Shown here: positions 27,105-35,887 of the stretch, one piece after another
How positions within the stretch are numbered: the first letter of the stretch is position 1
How the letters are laid out: the number at the start of each line of letters is the position of its first letter
Origin: Calothrix sp. NIES-4105
Lineage (GTDB): Bacteria; Cyanobacteriota; Cyanobacteriia; Cyanobacteriales; Nostocaceae
Assembly (NCBI RefSeq): GCF_002368415.1
Contig: NZ_AP018290.1
Location: 809,470 to 873,469, forward strand
DNA: 64,000 nt
Direction of reading: 5' to 3'
Made by a program: the position numbers and the translations under genes
Notes under the pieces: generated by a model
What the model was told of the DNA's origin: nothing
What the model saw: only the letters and a program-made list of their open reading frames with translations
The model's database searches: none

Positions 27105-27922
27105 AATTTGGTTGCAAGTGCTTCTGCGTAAGCAAAATAGGGACTATTGCGGAGAGTTTCTTTACCATTTTCTGTTAACTCGGCGCCTTCTACTAACCCT
27201 TGAGATTGTAAGTCAGCTAAATGAGATTGTGCTGTTTTTGAATCGATAGAAAAAATTGCTGATTTTTGTAGTGCAGTTAGTGCAGTAGCAGCATCATTAA
27301 AATGCTCAGTTAGTAAGTGTAGCATTACGGTAAAGTGTTCTGACTGAGGCTGAAACAATTTTTCTACTGGTGGAACTACTTGCGCTACTCGACCAGCGAT
27401 ACTATGTAGTTTCTCTAACCAAGTTTTTAATTCTGTTTCCAAATCAATTACAGCTAAAGACCAAAGCGGTAAGCAAGTAATTGCAAAAATTCCAGAATGG
27501 GGGTGTTTACGATAATACCCGGTATTAATACTCAAATCTTCCCAGGCGCCGCCAATTTCGGTAGCTGTTTGTAACTTTCCTTGAAGCTGGTAGCGAATTT
27601 CTGGAGATAAAGCTTGTAATAAAGGTTGTGACCGTTGGGTTTTGGCGCCTGAGTGTCTGATAATTTCCCATTCACAAGGGATAGATAATTTTTCCGTTTC
27701 AAATGGGGGAATTAATAACAGCGTCCGTCCTGGTTCGCGCGTCCAGTTACAATAATATTTTTGTTCGCTTTCATCGGCTTGCTGAAAATCGCTACCTAAT
27801 AATATACACAAACCTGTATCAGGAAGCTGATTTTCTACAGCTTGTGCTGATAGTATATCTTCTAGGATGCGTCGGCGCCTGTGATTTACTAAACTTCCAA
27901 CTAAGTAAATAGACTGATTCAT
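27101..27922 (-). CDS. Defence-locus protein with C-terminal winged-helix-like domain
   Basis: 273 residues, first gene of the tight five-gene block that ends with the kinase. The first 110 residues (ILLGSDFQQADESEQKYYCN) look like an alpha-beta domain. The last 80 (FSIDSKTAQSHLADLQSQGL then VEGAELTENGKETL) look like a winged helix. It might bind DNA or be a sensor. No known family is recognised. Confidence 0.65.
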   Translation of the reverse strand: MNQSIYLVGSLVNHRRRRILEDILSAQAVENQLPDTGLCILLGSDFQQADESEQKYYCNWTREPGRTLLLIPPFETEKLSIPCEWEIIRHSGAKTQRSQPLLQALSPEIRYQLQGKLQTATEIGGAWEDLSINTGYYRKHPHSGIFAITCLPLWSLAVIDLETELKTWLEKLHSIAGRVAQVVPPVEKLFQPQSEHFTVMLHLLTEHFNDAATALTALQKSAIFSIDSKTAQSHLADLQSQGLVEGAELTENGKETLRNSPYFAYAEALATKL

Positions 27923-28041
27923 ATAGCAATCCTAAACTATTTAAAAGTATATATTTTTACTCTTAAAGAACTTCACGAAAAAAATCTCCAATGTCACGCC
28001 CAACGCTCGCTTGCCTTGTTGGGTGATAATGAGCTATCTTA

Positions 28042-28070
28042 AATAATGCATTGTATTAACTTGCATTATT
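28042..28070 (+). promoter_or_regulatory. Inverted-repeat operator of the toxin-antitoxin module
   Basis: AATAATGCA at 28042-28050 and TGCATTATT at 28062-28070 form a perfect 9-bp inverted repeat ending 11 bp before the antitoxin start. That is the expected site for autoregulation by a ribbon-helix-helix antitoxin. Confidence 0.65.
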
Positions 28071-28081
28071 AGTGTAAAACT

Positions 28082-28354
28082 ATGAGTACTACAAGCTTTC
28101 GGTTGGATGAAGACTTACAGGAAAAGCTGGATAGCACTGCCGTGCGGCTCAAGCGAACCAAAGGTTGGTTAATTAATGAAGCAGTACGCCAGTATATCGA
28201 ACGCGAAGAACTTAGAGATAAGATGTTGTCCGAAACAGAAGAAGCTATCGCCGATATTGAAGCTGGGCGTATTGTTTCTGGAGAAGAGGTGTTGAACTGG
28301 CTAAAGACTTGGGGAACCGAAGCAGAAAGTAAGGCGCCTCAATATGGAGATTAA
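28082..28354 (+). CDS. parD: ParD-like ribbon-helix-helix antitoxin
   Basis: 90 residues. An N-terminal ribbon-helix-helix (TTSFRLDEDLQEKLDSTAVR, then GWLINEAVRQYIERE) is followed by an acidic tail for toxin binding. Its stop overlaps the toxin start by 11 bp. It lies on the plus strand between two minus-strand defence genes, so it is an insertion in the locus. It should neutralise the toxin and repress the promoter through the inverted repeat just upstream. Confidence 0.85.
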   Translation: MSTTSFRLDEDLQEKLDSTAVRLKRTKGWLINEAVRQYIEREELRDKMLSETEEAIADIEAGRIVSGEEVLNWLKTWGTEAESKAPQYGD

Positions 28355-28622
28355 ATTTTCGGCAAGTGCTATACAAGATTTGATTCGTTTACGAAAATTT
28401 ATTGCTGTTAATAATCCATCAGCCGCAAAGCGAATGTCGCTTCGATTACAACAAGCGATTGGAAAGCTTGCAAATTATCCTGATATCGGGCGCCTCGTTG
28501 AAGAACTTGAAGGTGTACGCGAATTAGTCGCGGGAAATTACATAGTTAGGTATCTACCTAGTGACGAAGAAATTTTTGTGCTACGAATTTGGCACGGTAA
28601 GGAATATCGGGATTTAGATTAA
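28344..28622 (+). CDS. parE: ParE/RelE-fold toxin
   Basis: 92 residues with the ParE signature: FSASAIQDLIRLRKFIAVNN, NYPDIGRLVEELEGVRELVA and IFVLRIWHGKEYR. ParE toxins inhibit DNA gyrase, whereas RelE relatives cut mRNA; sequence favours ParE. It is complete and paired with its antitoxin. It stops 21 bp from the convergent end of the giant ATPase gene. Confidence 0.85.
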   Translation: MEIKFSASAIQDLIRLRKFIAVNNPSAAKRMSLRLQQAIGKLANYPDIGRLVEELEGVRELVAGNYIVRYLPSDEEIFVLRIWHGKEYRDLD

Positions 28623-28643
28623 TTTTAACAGTTTATTATATAT

Positions 28644-31600
28644 TTATCCTCCCAATTTATAAGTATTAACGATAAAACCTTGAGTTACTAATTTTGCAGC
28701 TTCTTCTGGGTTTAAAGTTGGGTTTTTTCCAGAGTCAATTTCCATAACAATTCTCTGCCAGCGTTCAAAGGGTATTTTTGTAGGACTGAGTAGACTTTCT
28801 GCAATTTGTTGCCATTCTTGACAGCGTTGCTCTTTTAAAGATACTGCTTGATTCAAACTTCCTGTAGCTTCTAATTCAGCTAAAGTTAATGGACTAACTA
28901 AAGTTTGCTTTCTAATTTTTAGTAATGCGTTTAAGCCTTTAGTGATTGATTCGAGTTGAGAATCTTGTAACAAATGTTTATAATAACCTGTAACTGCATT
29001 TTCTAAAGATAATACGTGACCTGCTAAAACATTTAAGCTGCGTGTAGGTTCCGTTAATAAATTTAGAGATTCATCCATCAAAGGCTTGAAATTTCCACCT
29101 TTAGCTGCTTTATCATACATTGAAACATTCCGGAGTCTCTCAGCTTCATTATCTTTAATATCTGCTAAAGCGTCTTCAATATAATCTGGTTGATTTAACA
29201 GTTTAGTAAGTATTGGCGTATCTACAGGGTAGTTAAAATTATCAGGGCTATTATTTAATATAGATTGTAACTTACTAAGTCTAGATTTTTTATCTTTCAG
29301 TTGGTCTGTTAATTTTTCGTAAGCTTGCTTTAAGCGAAGAAAAGCATTAACTATTGTACCATTTATTTCTGCTAAAGAAGCTTGTTTAGAGGAATTTAGC
29401 TCAATTCCAACTTCTCGTCCTAACTGCGCTAATTTATCAGTTGCATCCGCTACTTTTAAATCTCTAAGATACTGATATAATGTTTTCGCTTCTGATACTT
29501 GTTCGCGTCCTGTAGTGCTTTGAGGATTCGTGTTGGAGCTTATGATTACGTTTATAATATCTCTAATTTTTTCCAGGGATAAAGTAAATAAAGAAATAGG
29601 AAAGTAATTTAAGTTCTCAACTTCTTGTTTCATCTCTTCTTGTAAAGAGTCAATGCGGTTGCAAACTCCTTCTCCAAACTCATGTACTGTTTTTGCAAAG
29701 AGTTCTGCGCGACGAATACGTTCCCATAAAGGTTTTTTATCGTCTTCAAAGTTAAGAGTCTTAACATTTTCGTCAGATTGTATACGGTTATACTCGTCAC
29801 GCAGATAAACTGAACCAATATTGTTTAGTAACGACAAGCGGTGTTTAGCTGCTTCAATCAGTATATTGTGCTTATTTTCTATGTTAGTAGCAGCATATTG
29901 AGTTTCTTCTGCTATTTTAATAGCTGCTAAAGAATTTTTGGCTTCATCAATAGCTGAACGAGCTATAACAGTTTTAGTCCCAACAGGTATACTATTTAAA
30001 GGTGCAAAAAAAGCTTGTACTTTTCCTTCACCGAAAACAACTTCCATGTCTTGCACAATCTTTGGATAATCGTTTCGTAACCAGTTGTCTGCTTCTCTAA
30101 TTAAATTATCCAGTTCGCTACAGTTTTTAAATATATACTTTTTAGTTTTATTATTTGGATTAGTATGTTCAATTTTAGCAAACTCTAACTCGCAAGCTAG
30201 TGCCATCCATTCGATAAAAATATCATTAGCTTTTGCACCTTCCCATATATAACCCCAGAACCATTCTCGTTTAGCTGCCTCAAAAGTCCAATCATTAAAT
30301 TCTAACAGTCTGTCAATAATCTTAACCAAGAAGGGTGGGAATACTGAATTAGCTGTATCATCAAGTGTATCAAATAATAACGCACGCTCATATGACTCGT
30401 AACCCGCGCGCTTTGCATTTGCGGTTACTTCTAGTTTCTTGAATATATCTACTAATTCTTGAACATTAACACCACTGCTTGTATCTAAACTTGATAGGGA
30501 TGTTGAATTATCGCTTGTTATTAAATATCGCCAAGCTTTAAATAATAACTGCTTTTCATCCTCTTTTAACTTACCATCAGGACGAAATGAAAATGCAATT
30601 AAACCCTCGTTACTTAGCTTTCTTCGCCAGTTGTGTATTGTTTCTAATAAAGGACGTAGTAGTGAATTAGTTCGATTAGAGAATGATGTAGTGAATCCCT
30701 GACCATTAATTTTAAAACTCGTACATAAAGAAGTCGGAATACCTATTTGATGTAAAACAAATTCTTCACTATCAGAAAGTTGATAAAGAAGTAAATATGT
30801 ATGGGCATTTTTTAGCAGGTCTGGGCTAGGATTAGCAAATAAATCAATCAGCGCGCGCGATGAGGTAAAAGCTAAAACAGGTGTTCGTCCTTCTTTGCCA
30901 AATTGGTTTGAAACTTGTCTACATAATACTTCTAACTCTTGAATATTATTAACCCAAGCCATAATTAATCTACCTTGGGGATGTAATTTTAGCGCGTTGC
31001 AAGTTACTAAACCTCCATCACGTCCACTATTAGTCGCAATTGCTGTAATATCTTTTAAACCAGTATCAACAGGATTGTAACTCCAGTTTTGGTCAAGGAG
31101 TCGCATGATACCTGTTAATATCTGTATAGCTTTTTCAGACGCAGATTGTTTTTGCAGTTGCTTGATAATTAGTTCGTGAGCAGAATTAAAATCTGGGTCG
31201 CGGAAAATTAGAGAATTTTGACTTTGTTTGCGATAACGTAAATTTAACCGTCCTAACATCGCAATGCTAGGACCAATGTATGTTGCTTGCGAGTCATCCA
31301 AATCTTGTTCACCTATTTCTTTACCAATAAAATGGCGCCATAATGCTCTTGCTGCATCTTGGGCTGCGGGATGAGGGTAAAGTAAATTAACAAGCTGTTC
31401 AAAATCTTGTTTTCGCAAGGGTATTAACAGCGTATGTTTACCTGAGTTACTTTGTTTACTGCGATTTTCGTGAATAGCATAAGTACTAAGGTTCGCTAAA
31501 AGTTGCTTTAGGTTAAGAGGTTGGTCAACTGCGCTAATTCTCCAAGTATCCTTATCGCGAATAAACTTAGCTTCTCGTAAAGCTTTACTACACTCCAAAT

Positions 31601-32906
31601 CATCCCACTCAACAGAGCGGTAGCGCAAGGCAATAGATTCATCGTACTCATTTACCGCTGCTAATAAAGCATTGAGTTCATCTGATGGGAATTTATTCAA
31701 TGCTACTGGTAGCTGACCGTAAAGTAAACTTTTGGCTGCTGGTAAATACGCACGGTCGATTTTAAGTTCTTGAATTGCATTGTGGTCAAGGATATATTGG
31801 CTAATACGACCAGAAACTTGTACTGCTTGGTCAAATAATTCTACAACTGTCGGCGCCTGAGTTTCTCCACGAGTACGGCGATTGCGAAAAATTTCGTCAA
31901 TATTTGCCATAATTACATTAAACCAACCAAAGTTGGCGCCGCTCATTGCATAAGCAGCTTCAACTAAACCTTCAAGATAATCTTCGCTTAGGCGCCCTTC
32001 TTGTTGCAATGCTTGGACAAAATCGCTAACATCAGCAAAAGCATTTTGTGCAAGTTCCACCAACTCAAACCGGCGCGCGGTAGATTGAATTTCTCGCAGT
32101 TCATCACCAATTGCTGGGGAACATAAAGCAATATACCTTAACCAAGGTAACTTTCGTCGTGGGTCTTCCTCTTTAATCGCTTTCCCTAGTAACTTAATTG
32201 CCCGACCATCAAGATGCTTAATTTGGTCAGACTCCAAACCATAGGTAGCAGCTTCGGCAACAGTTTCCAATTCATCCAGAGCAATTAAAATATACTTTAT
32301 TCCAAATTGACTAAGGTAATCATAAGCAGCTTGACAAAGATTGGTAACTAAATAAGGGTCTTCATATAAAATTTCATCAGAATAATTCTTATTTATCTCT
32401 AAAGCTTGGGCTAATTTAGACTCTTCAAACCCTTTAACAATCAAGCGGTCGTAAGCTTCTTTAGTAATACTACCTTGAATCGAGCTATCAAAAGTACTTT
32501 GTGCCAAAGGTAAAAGAGCCTTATATAAACCATAGCCAAACCAGTTATCAACATTATGATATTCATTCGCAATTTGGCTATAACGAATATAAAGACCAAG
32601 ATATTGCTCACGGTCAGCTTCATTATCAAATAACTTTGCGTCAATTAAAGACCCCGTAGTATTACGTACCGTCCAACCGGGAGAAGTATCGTTAATTTGG
32701 CTAATAAGTTCGTACCCTAGACGAGACTTACCAACACCCCACTGAGCAATAATCGCAAAAACATGGGCAAAAGCCTCATTTTCTTGGTCAACAAGGTGGA
32801 TAAAGTGGCGAAATTTCTGATAAAAATCACCTTGACCAACAATTGGATGAGTTAAAGGATAACTTGAAACACCAGTTGCAGCCCAACGATATATATTTTG
32901 AACCAT
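28644..32906 (-). CDS. Giant P-loop ATPase of the defence locus
   Basis: About 1420 residues from the ATG at 32906. An ATG at 32924 adds six residues, but it lies within a 20-bp palindrome. Walker A is QWGVGKS near residues 55-61 and Walker B LIALDELE near 209-214. Long helical and probably coiled-coil stretches follow in the C-terminal third. Length and layout recall BrxC/PglY of BREX and the large ATPase of MADS, but I cannot show homology by eye. It likely acts as the sensing or coordinating hub. A toxin-antitoxin pair separates it from the downstream block. Confidence 0.75.
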   Translation of the reverse strand: MVQNIYRWAATGVSSYPLTHPIVGQGDFYQKFRHFIHLVDQENEAFAHVFAIIAQWGVGKSRLGYELISQINDTSPGWTVRNTTGSLIDAKLFDNEADREQYLGLYIRYSQIANEYHNVDNWFGYGLYKALLPLAQSTFDSSIQGSITKEAYDRLIVKGFEESKLAQALEINKNYSDEILYEDPYLVTNLCQAAYDYLSQFGIKYILIALDELETVAEAATYGLESDQIKHLDGRAIKLLGKAIKEEDPRRKLPWLRYIALCSPAIGDELREIQSTARRFELVELAQNAFADVSDFVQALQQEGRLSEDYLEGLVEAAYAMSGANFGWFNVIMANIDEIFRNRRTRGETQAPTVVELFDQAVQVSGRISQYILDHNAIQELKIDRAYLPAAKSLLYGQLPVALNKFPSDELNALLAAVNEYDESIALRYRSVEWDDLECSKALREAKFIRDKDTWRISAVDQPLNLKQLLANLSTYAIHENRSKQSNSGKHTLLIPLRKQDFEQLVNLLYPHPAAQDAARALWRHFIGKEIGEQDLDDSQATYIGPSIAMLGRLNLRYRKQSQNSLIFRDPDFNSAHELIIKQLQKQSASEKAIQILTGIMRLLDQNWSYNPVDTGLKDITAIATNSGRDGGLVTCNALKLHPQGRLIMAWVNNIQELEVLCRQVSNQFGKEGRTPVLAFTSSRALIDLFANPSPDLLKNAHTYLLLYQLSDSEEFVLHQIGIPTSLCTSFKINGQGFTTSFSNRTNSLLRPLLETIHNWRRKLSNEGLIAFSFRPDGKLKEDEKQLLFKAWRYLITSDNSTSLSSLDTSSGVNVQELVDIFKKLEVTANAKRAGYESYERALLFDTLDDTANSVFPPFLVKIIDRLLEFNDWTFEAAKREWFWGYIWEGAKANDIFIEWMALACELEFAKIEHTNPNNKTKKYIFKNCSELDNLIREADNWLRNDYPKIVQDMEVVFGEGKVQAFFAPLNSIPVGTKTVIARSAIDEAKNSLAAIKIAEETQYAATNIENKHNILIEAAKHRLSLLNNIGSVYLRDEYNRIQSDENVKTLNFEDDKKPLWERIRRAELFAKTVHEFGEGVCNRIDSLQEEMKQEVENLNYFPISLFTLSLEKIRDIINVIISSNTNPQSTTGREQVSEAKTLYQYLRDLKVADATDKLAQLGREVGIELNSSKQASLAEINGTIVNAFLRLKQAYEKLTDQLKDKKSRLSKLQSILNNSPDNFNYPVDTPILTKLLNQPDYIEDALADIKDNEAERLRNVSMYDKAAKGGNFKPLMDESLNLLTEPTRSLNVLAGHVLSLENAVTGYYKHLLQDSQLESITKGLNALLKIRKQTLVSPLTLAELEATGSLNQAVSLKEQRCQEWQQIAESLLSPTKIPFERWQRIVMEIDSGKNPTLNPEEAAKLVTQGFIVNTYKLGG

Positions 32907-32913
32907 AGTGTAG

Positions 32914-32933
32914 AGACGCGACATGTCGCGTCT
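32914..32933. repeat. 20-bp perfect palindrome at the ATPase gene start
   Basis: AGACGCGACATGTCGCGTCT, a dispersed palindrome type common in cyanobacteria. It lies in the 5' leader and supplies the alternative ATG at 32924. Confidence 0.8.
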
Positions 32934-32993
32934 ATATAAAATTAATTTGTATCTATTATGACCTATCCCTTCTAGTTACCCATTGTGCAAAAA

Positions 32994-34223
32994 TTACAAT
33001 ATCCCTCGTACCAACGCCGCATTACCAGCAACAGCGAGTTTTTCCTGTACCCACCCATCACAAACGCCACGAATAGCAGATGTAACAGAATTACCCAAAC
33101 GGTTAAATGATTTACTGCCTAAAACGCGATAACAGCTATTGGAAAAGTCAGGGTGAATGGTGTAACTTAAACGTTGACTACTGTTACCACTTTCAAACCG
33201 CCAAACTTTATTTTGCAACAAAGCAGAAATAATCGGCGCCAGTCTTTCCTGTAGGGTTGTTAGATATAAAGGTTCGGTAGGAGAATGCTCAGTGAGTATA
33301 AATACACCTAAATGATTCAAAACCCGCAATATTAACTCCGCAAGAGTACCGCAAATAACTTCTTCGCCAGTAGGAGTAGTAATTACTACTAATATTTGTG
33401 GTGGTTTCTCAAACTGCGAGAGATAGCTATTTTCCAACTCCAGAGATAATTTCCCAGAAACCCGCTCTGCCATCCAAGCTTCCTGAGTAAAAACAACCTG
33501 TGCTAAAAGAAATACCCAAGGGCGATAAAGTACCCAACGCATAATAGCTTGAGATGGTGTATCCTCCAAAACTCTTTCCTGAGAACTTAATTCCCCCCAT
33601 CCCCCAAATAAAATAGAAGTACCCTTAGTAAGCACTTCAGCGTTTTTCAATGGTAATTGCAACAACCGTCCTCTTACCCAATTAACCCCAGGATTCAAAG
33701 CATCAATATCTGGTAAAGAATTAACAGGTGCCCCTTTGCCTTCTACTAAATCAGCAGTGGCGCCCAAAACCCTTAGCAACTTAGGAGCAGCCAGCGCTTG
33801 TTCCGCAGGTGAATCAAATACGCGACGTTCAATTTCTGTATAATTAGTATTAGATAGAGAAGCTTGAGGCAAAAGCTTTAGTAACGGCGCAGATGCTTCT
33901 CCCAAAGTATTAATAGCATCGCATAGTTTCTCAGCATTGCGACTAGTACCCAATTCCTGTAACCGTGCGGCAATAATTTTACCCCAAGCTTGGCGAATAT
34001 CAGGTTCGCAGCTAATTAAGGCGCCTATAGTTTCTGCTTTATTAGGTAAACTTTGTAGCAGTTGGACAGTAGCAGAAGTAGCAACCGCGCGCTTTCCATC
34101 AGCAGAAGGCGCCCACAGTCCTAGATTTTTGCCAGCATTAAGAAAGCTAATATCTGCAATAAGAACTTCGCCAACAGTAATAAGTTGGTTAAGAGTAGGA
34201 ATAATTGCTAGGGTAATAGTCAT
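32994..34223 (-). CDS. Defence-locus protein, unknown
   Basis: 409 residues. The start overlaps the HsdS-like stop by 4 bp (ATGA), so it is translationally coupled. Largely helical, with a leucine-rich middle (VRGRLLQLPLKNAEVLTKGT) and a mixed C-terminal domain (RLSYTIHPDFSNSCYRVLGS). No nuclease, methylase or ATPase motif was found. Position between specificity subunit and ATPase suggests an adaptor in the restriction complex. Confidence 0.65.
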   Translation of the reverse strand: MTITLAIIPTLNQLITVGEVLIADISFLNAGKNLGLWAPSADGKRAVATSATVQLLQSLPNKAETIGALISCEPDIRQAWGKIIAARLQELGTSRNAEKLCDAINTLGEASAPLLKLLPQASLSNTNYTEIERRVFDSPAEQALAAPKLLRVLGATADLVEGKGAPVNSLPDIDALNPGVNWVRGRLLQLPLKNAEVLTKGTSILFGGWGELSSQERVLEDTPSQAIMRWVLYRPWVFLLAQVVFTQEAWMAERVSGKLSLELENSYLSQFEKPPQILVVITTPTGEEVICGTLAELILRVLNHLGVFILTEHSPTEPLYLTTLQERLAPIISALLQNKVWRFESGNSSQRLSYTIHPDFSNSCYRVLGSKSFNRLGNSVTSAIRGVCDGWVQEKLAVAGNAALVRGIL

Positions 34224-35761
34224 ATTTCCTCCTCCCCGTCTTTGTCTAATTGGTCGATAATTTCATAAAGTGCGTCGATGTCAGGGAAAAGGGGAGGTTC
34301 GTCTTTAACGTCTATTCCCTTGCGAGTGAGACGGGAAAGGATAGCTTTGTCAGGTTCTCTGGCGCCTTTCTCTAGGGATAATTGGGCATTTTTTAGTTCG
34401 TCTTCGGTTAGTTTTCCTTCTATAAGGGCTTCAACTAGGAGTTTGGCTGCGGTAGTGAGACGCTCAGACTCACGAATTGCACGGTTAGAAATTGCCACAT
34501 TGTGTGCTATTACTTTTCTAGTTGCCTCTGGAAATACGGGAATCAACAAATTACTTATAGATGCGTAATCTAAAGCTATTCTTGTTCCACCAATAGCAAG
34601 ACGATCCACCTGCATCTTTAGAAAAGTAGTGTTTAGTGCAGCCGCAATATATTCAGCTTCCCATCCTTGGCATACGTCGAAACGTACCGAATGCTGATTT
34701 ATATTTACTGGTAAATCATCTTCTAACACAACTGCTGCAACTCCAGGGTAGCCTGTTATTGAAAGTATAATTTCTCCTGCTTGGCAGCGACTACGCTTAA
34801 GCTCTGCATCTTGAGCAGGTGTTAAATAAGCAGCGTCAGATAAGTCTAAACGAAGCGGTTTTACATTCTGTACGCGAACGAAAAAAATTCCTTTTTCTGG
34901 ATACTCTGCACCTTGAGGTGTTGCTCCTCCAGAAATACCACGTTTGCCAAATAGTGAAGCAAGGGGAAGTAAATCGATCTGTTTTTTTGCTTTATCAAGC
35001 ATATCTACAATGACAGCATCATAATGTGAAGTATTAAGTCGGTAAGATTCAATATTATTACGATGAACACGCCAGCTTTTTGATTTGGGTTTGAGATTCG
35101 CCAACAGAAAACTAAATTTATCATTAATAAATAATTCTATTTGCCGCGCACGCGTTCTCAATCTCTCCGTCAAGCGTACTTTATCACCAATATAGCTTTG
35201 AGCAAGTTTATTAGGTATAGGAATAGGTATATCACGCAAATCTTCAAGATTTATACCAGCTTGAATACTGCCAGATACATAACGTTGAAACTGTATTTCT
35301 GCTATAGCTGAGTTCAGATAAGCAAGAAGATATCTTTCGTCATAGTAACCATTTGGATTATATGGTAACACGGCACTATGCTGCCCTATTACTGCTAATT
35401 TAACATTTCGTGCAATACTAGCATTGCCTACATAGCCACCAATTGCAACAACAATATCATTTTCAAATAATTGACAACGACGATTTTCATTAAATTGCTT
35501 TTCAGAAATAGTTAGGCAGTTATCAAAATTGATTCCCCAATGTTGACAATCTTGCAAACGTATAAGGCAATATTGTGAAGCTTGGATATCTGGTCCACGA
35601 ACCCCGTTTGTAATTTTACGCTTAGAACTAATAATTTGTGATAAAAGTTTCATATTGCCATATTCTCTAAATTTATAGTCTAATTTCATTGCTTCTGGAT
35701 GATAATATGGGCAATCTAAGCGGTGGGTTAAAAACTCAGACGGTACTTTTGAAATGAACAT
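34220..35761 (-). CDS. hsdS: HsdS-like DNA specificity subunit
   Basis: 513 residues with two target-recognition domains: ENDIVVAIGGYVGNASIARN with AGINLEDLRDIPIPIPN in the first half, then QAGEIILSITGYPGVAAVVL with ALDYASISNLLIPVF in the second. A helical spacer of about 40 residues separates them. This is the standard type I S-subunit plan. It pairs with the methylase 126 bp upstream and would set the methylated sequence. The two half-sites should be bipartite. Confidence 0.85.
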   Translation of the reverse strand: MFISKVPSEFLTHRLDCPYYHPEAMKLDYKFREYGNMKLLSQIISSKRKITNGVRGPDIQASQYCLIRLQDCQHWGINFDNCLTISEKQFNENRRCQLFENDIVVAIGGYVGNASIARNVKLAVIGQHSAVLPYNPNGYYDERYLLAYLNSAIAEIQFQRYVSGSIQAGINLEDLRDIPIPIPNKLAQSYIGDKVRLTERLRTRARQIELFINDKFSFLLANLKPKSKSWRVHRNNIESYRLNTSHYDAVIVDMLDKAKKQIDLLPLASLFGKRGISGGATPQGAEYPEKGIFFVRVQNVKPLRLDLSDAAYLTPAQDAELKRSRCQAGEIILSITGYPGVAAVVLEDDLPVNINQHSVRFDVCQGWEAEYIAAALNTTFLKMQVDRLAIGGTRIALDYASISNLLIPVFPEATRKVIAHNVAISNRAIRESERLTTAAKLLVEALIEGKLTEDELKNAQLSLEKGAREPDKAILSRLTRKGIDVKDEPPLFPDIDALYEIIDQLDKDGEEEI

Positions 35762-35887
35762 AATATGTATTATTCTTTAAATTTTATAATTAATTTATAA
35801 ATTAGCTTGGGTGAAGTAGAACGCAACTCAAGATTATAAATGTTGGTTTTACACAACCTACGCACACAAGTGCTAATAACTTTTCGC

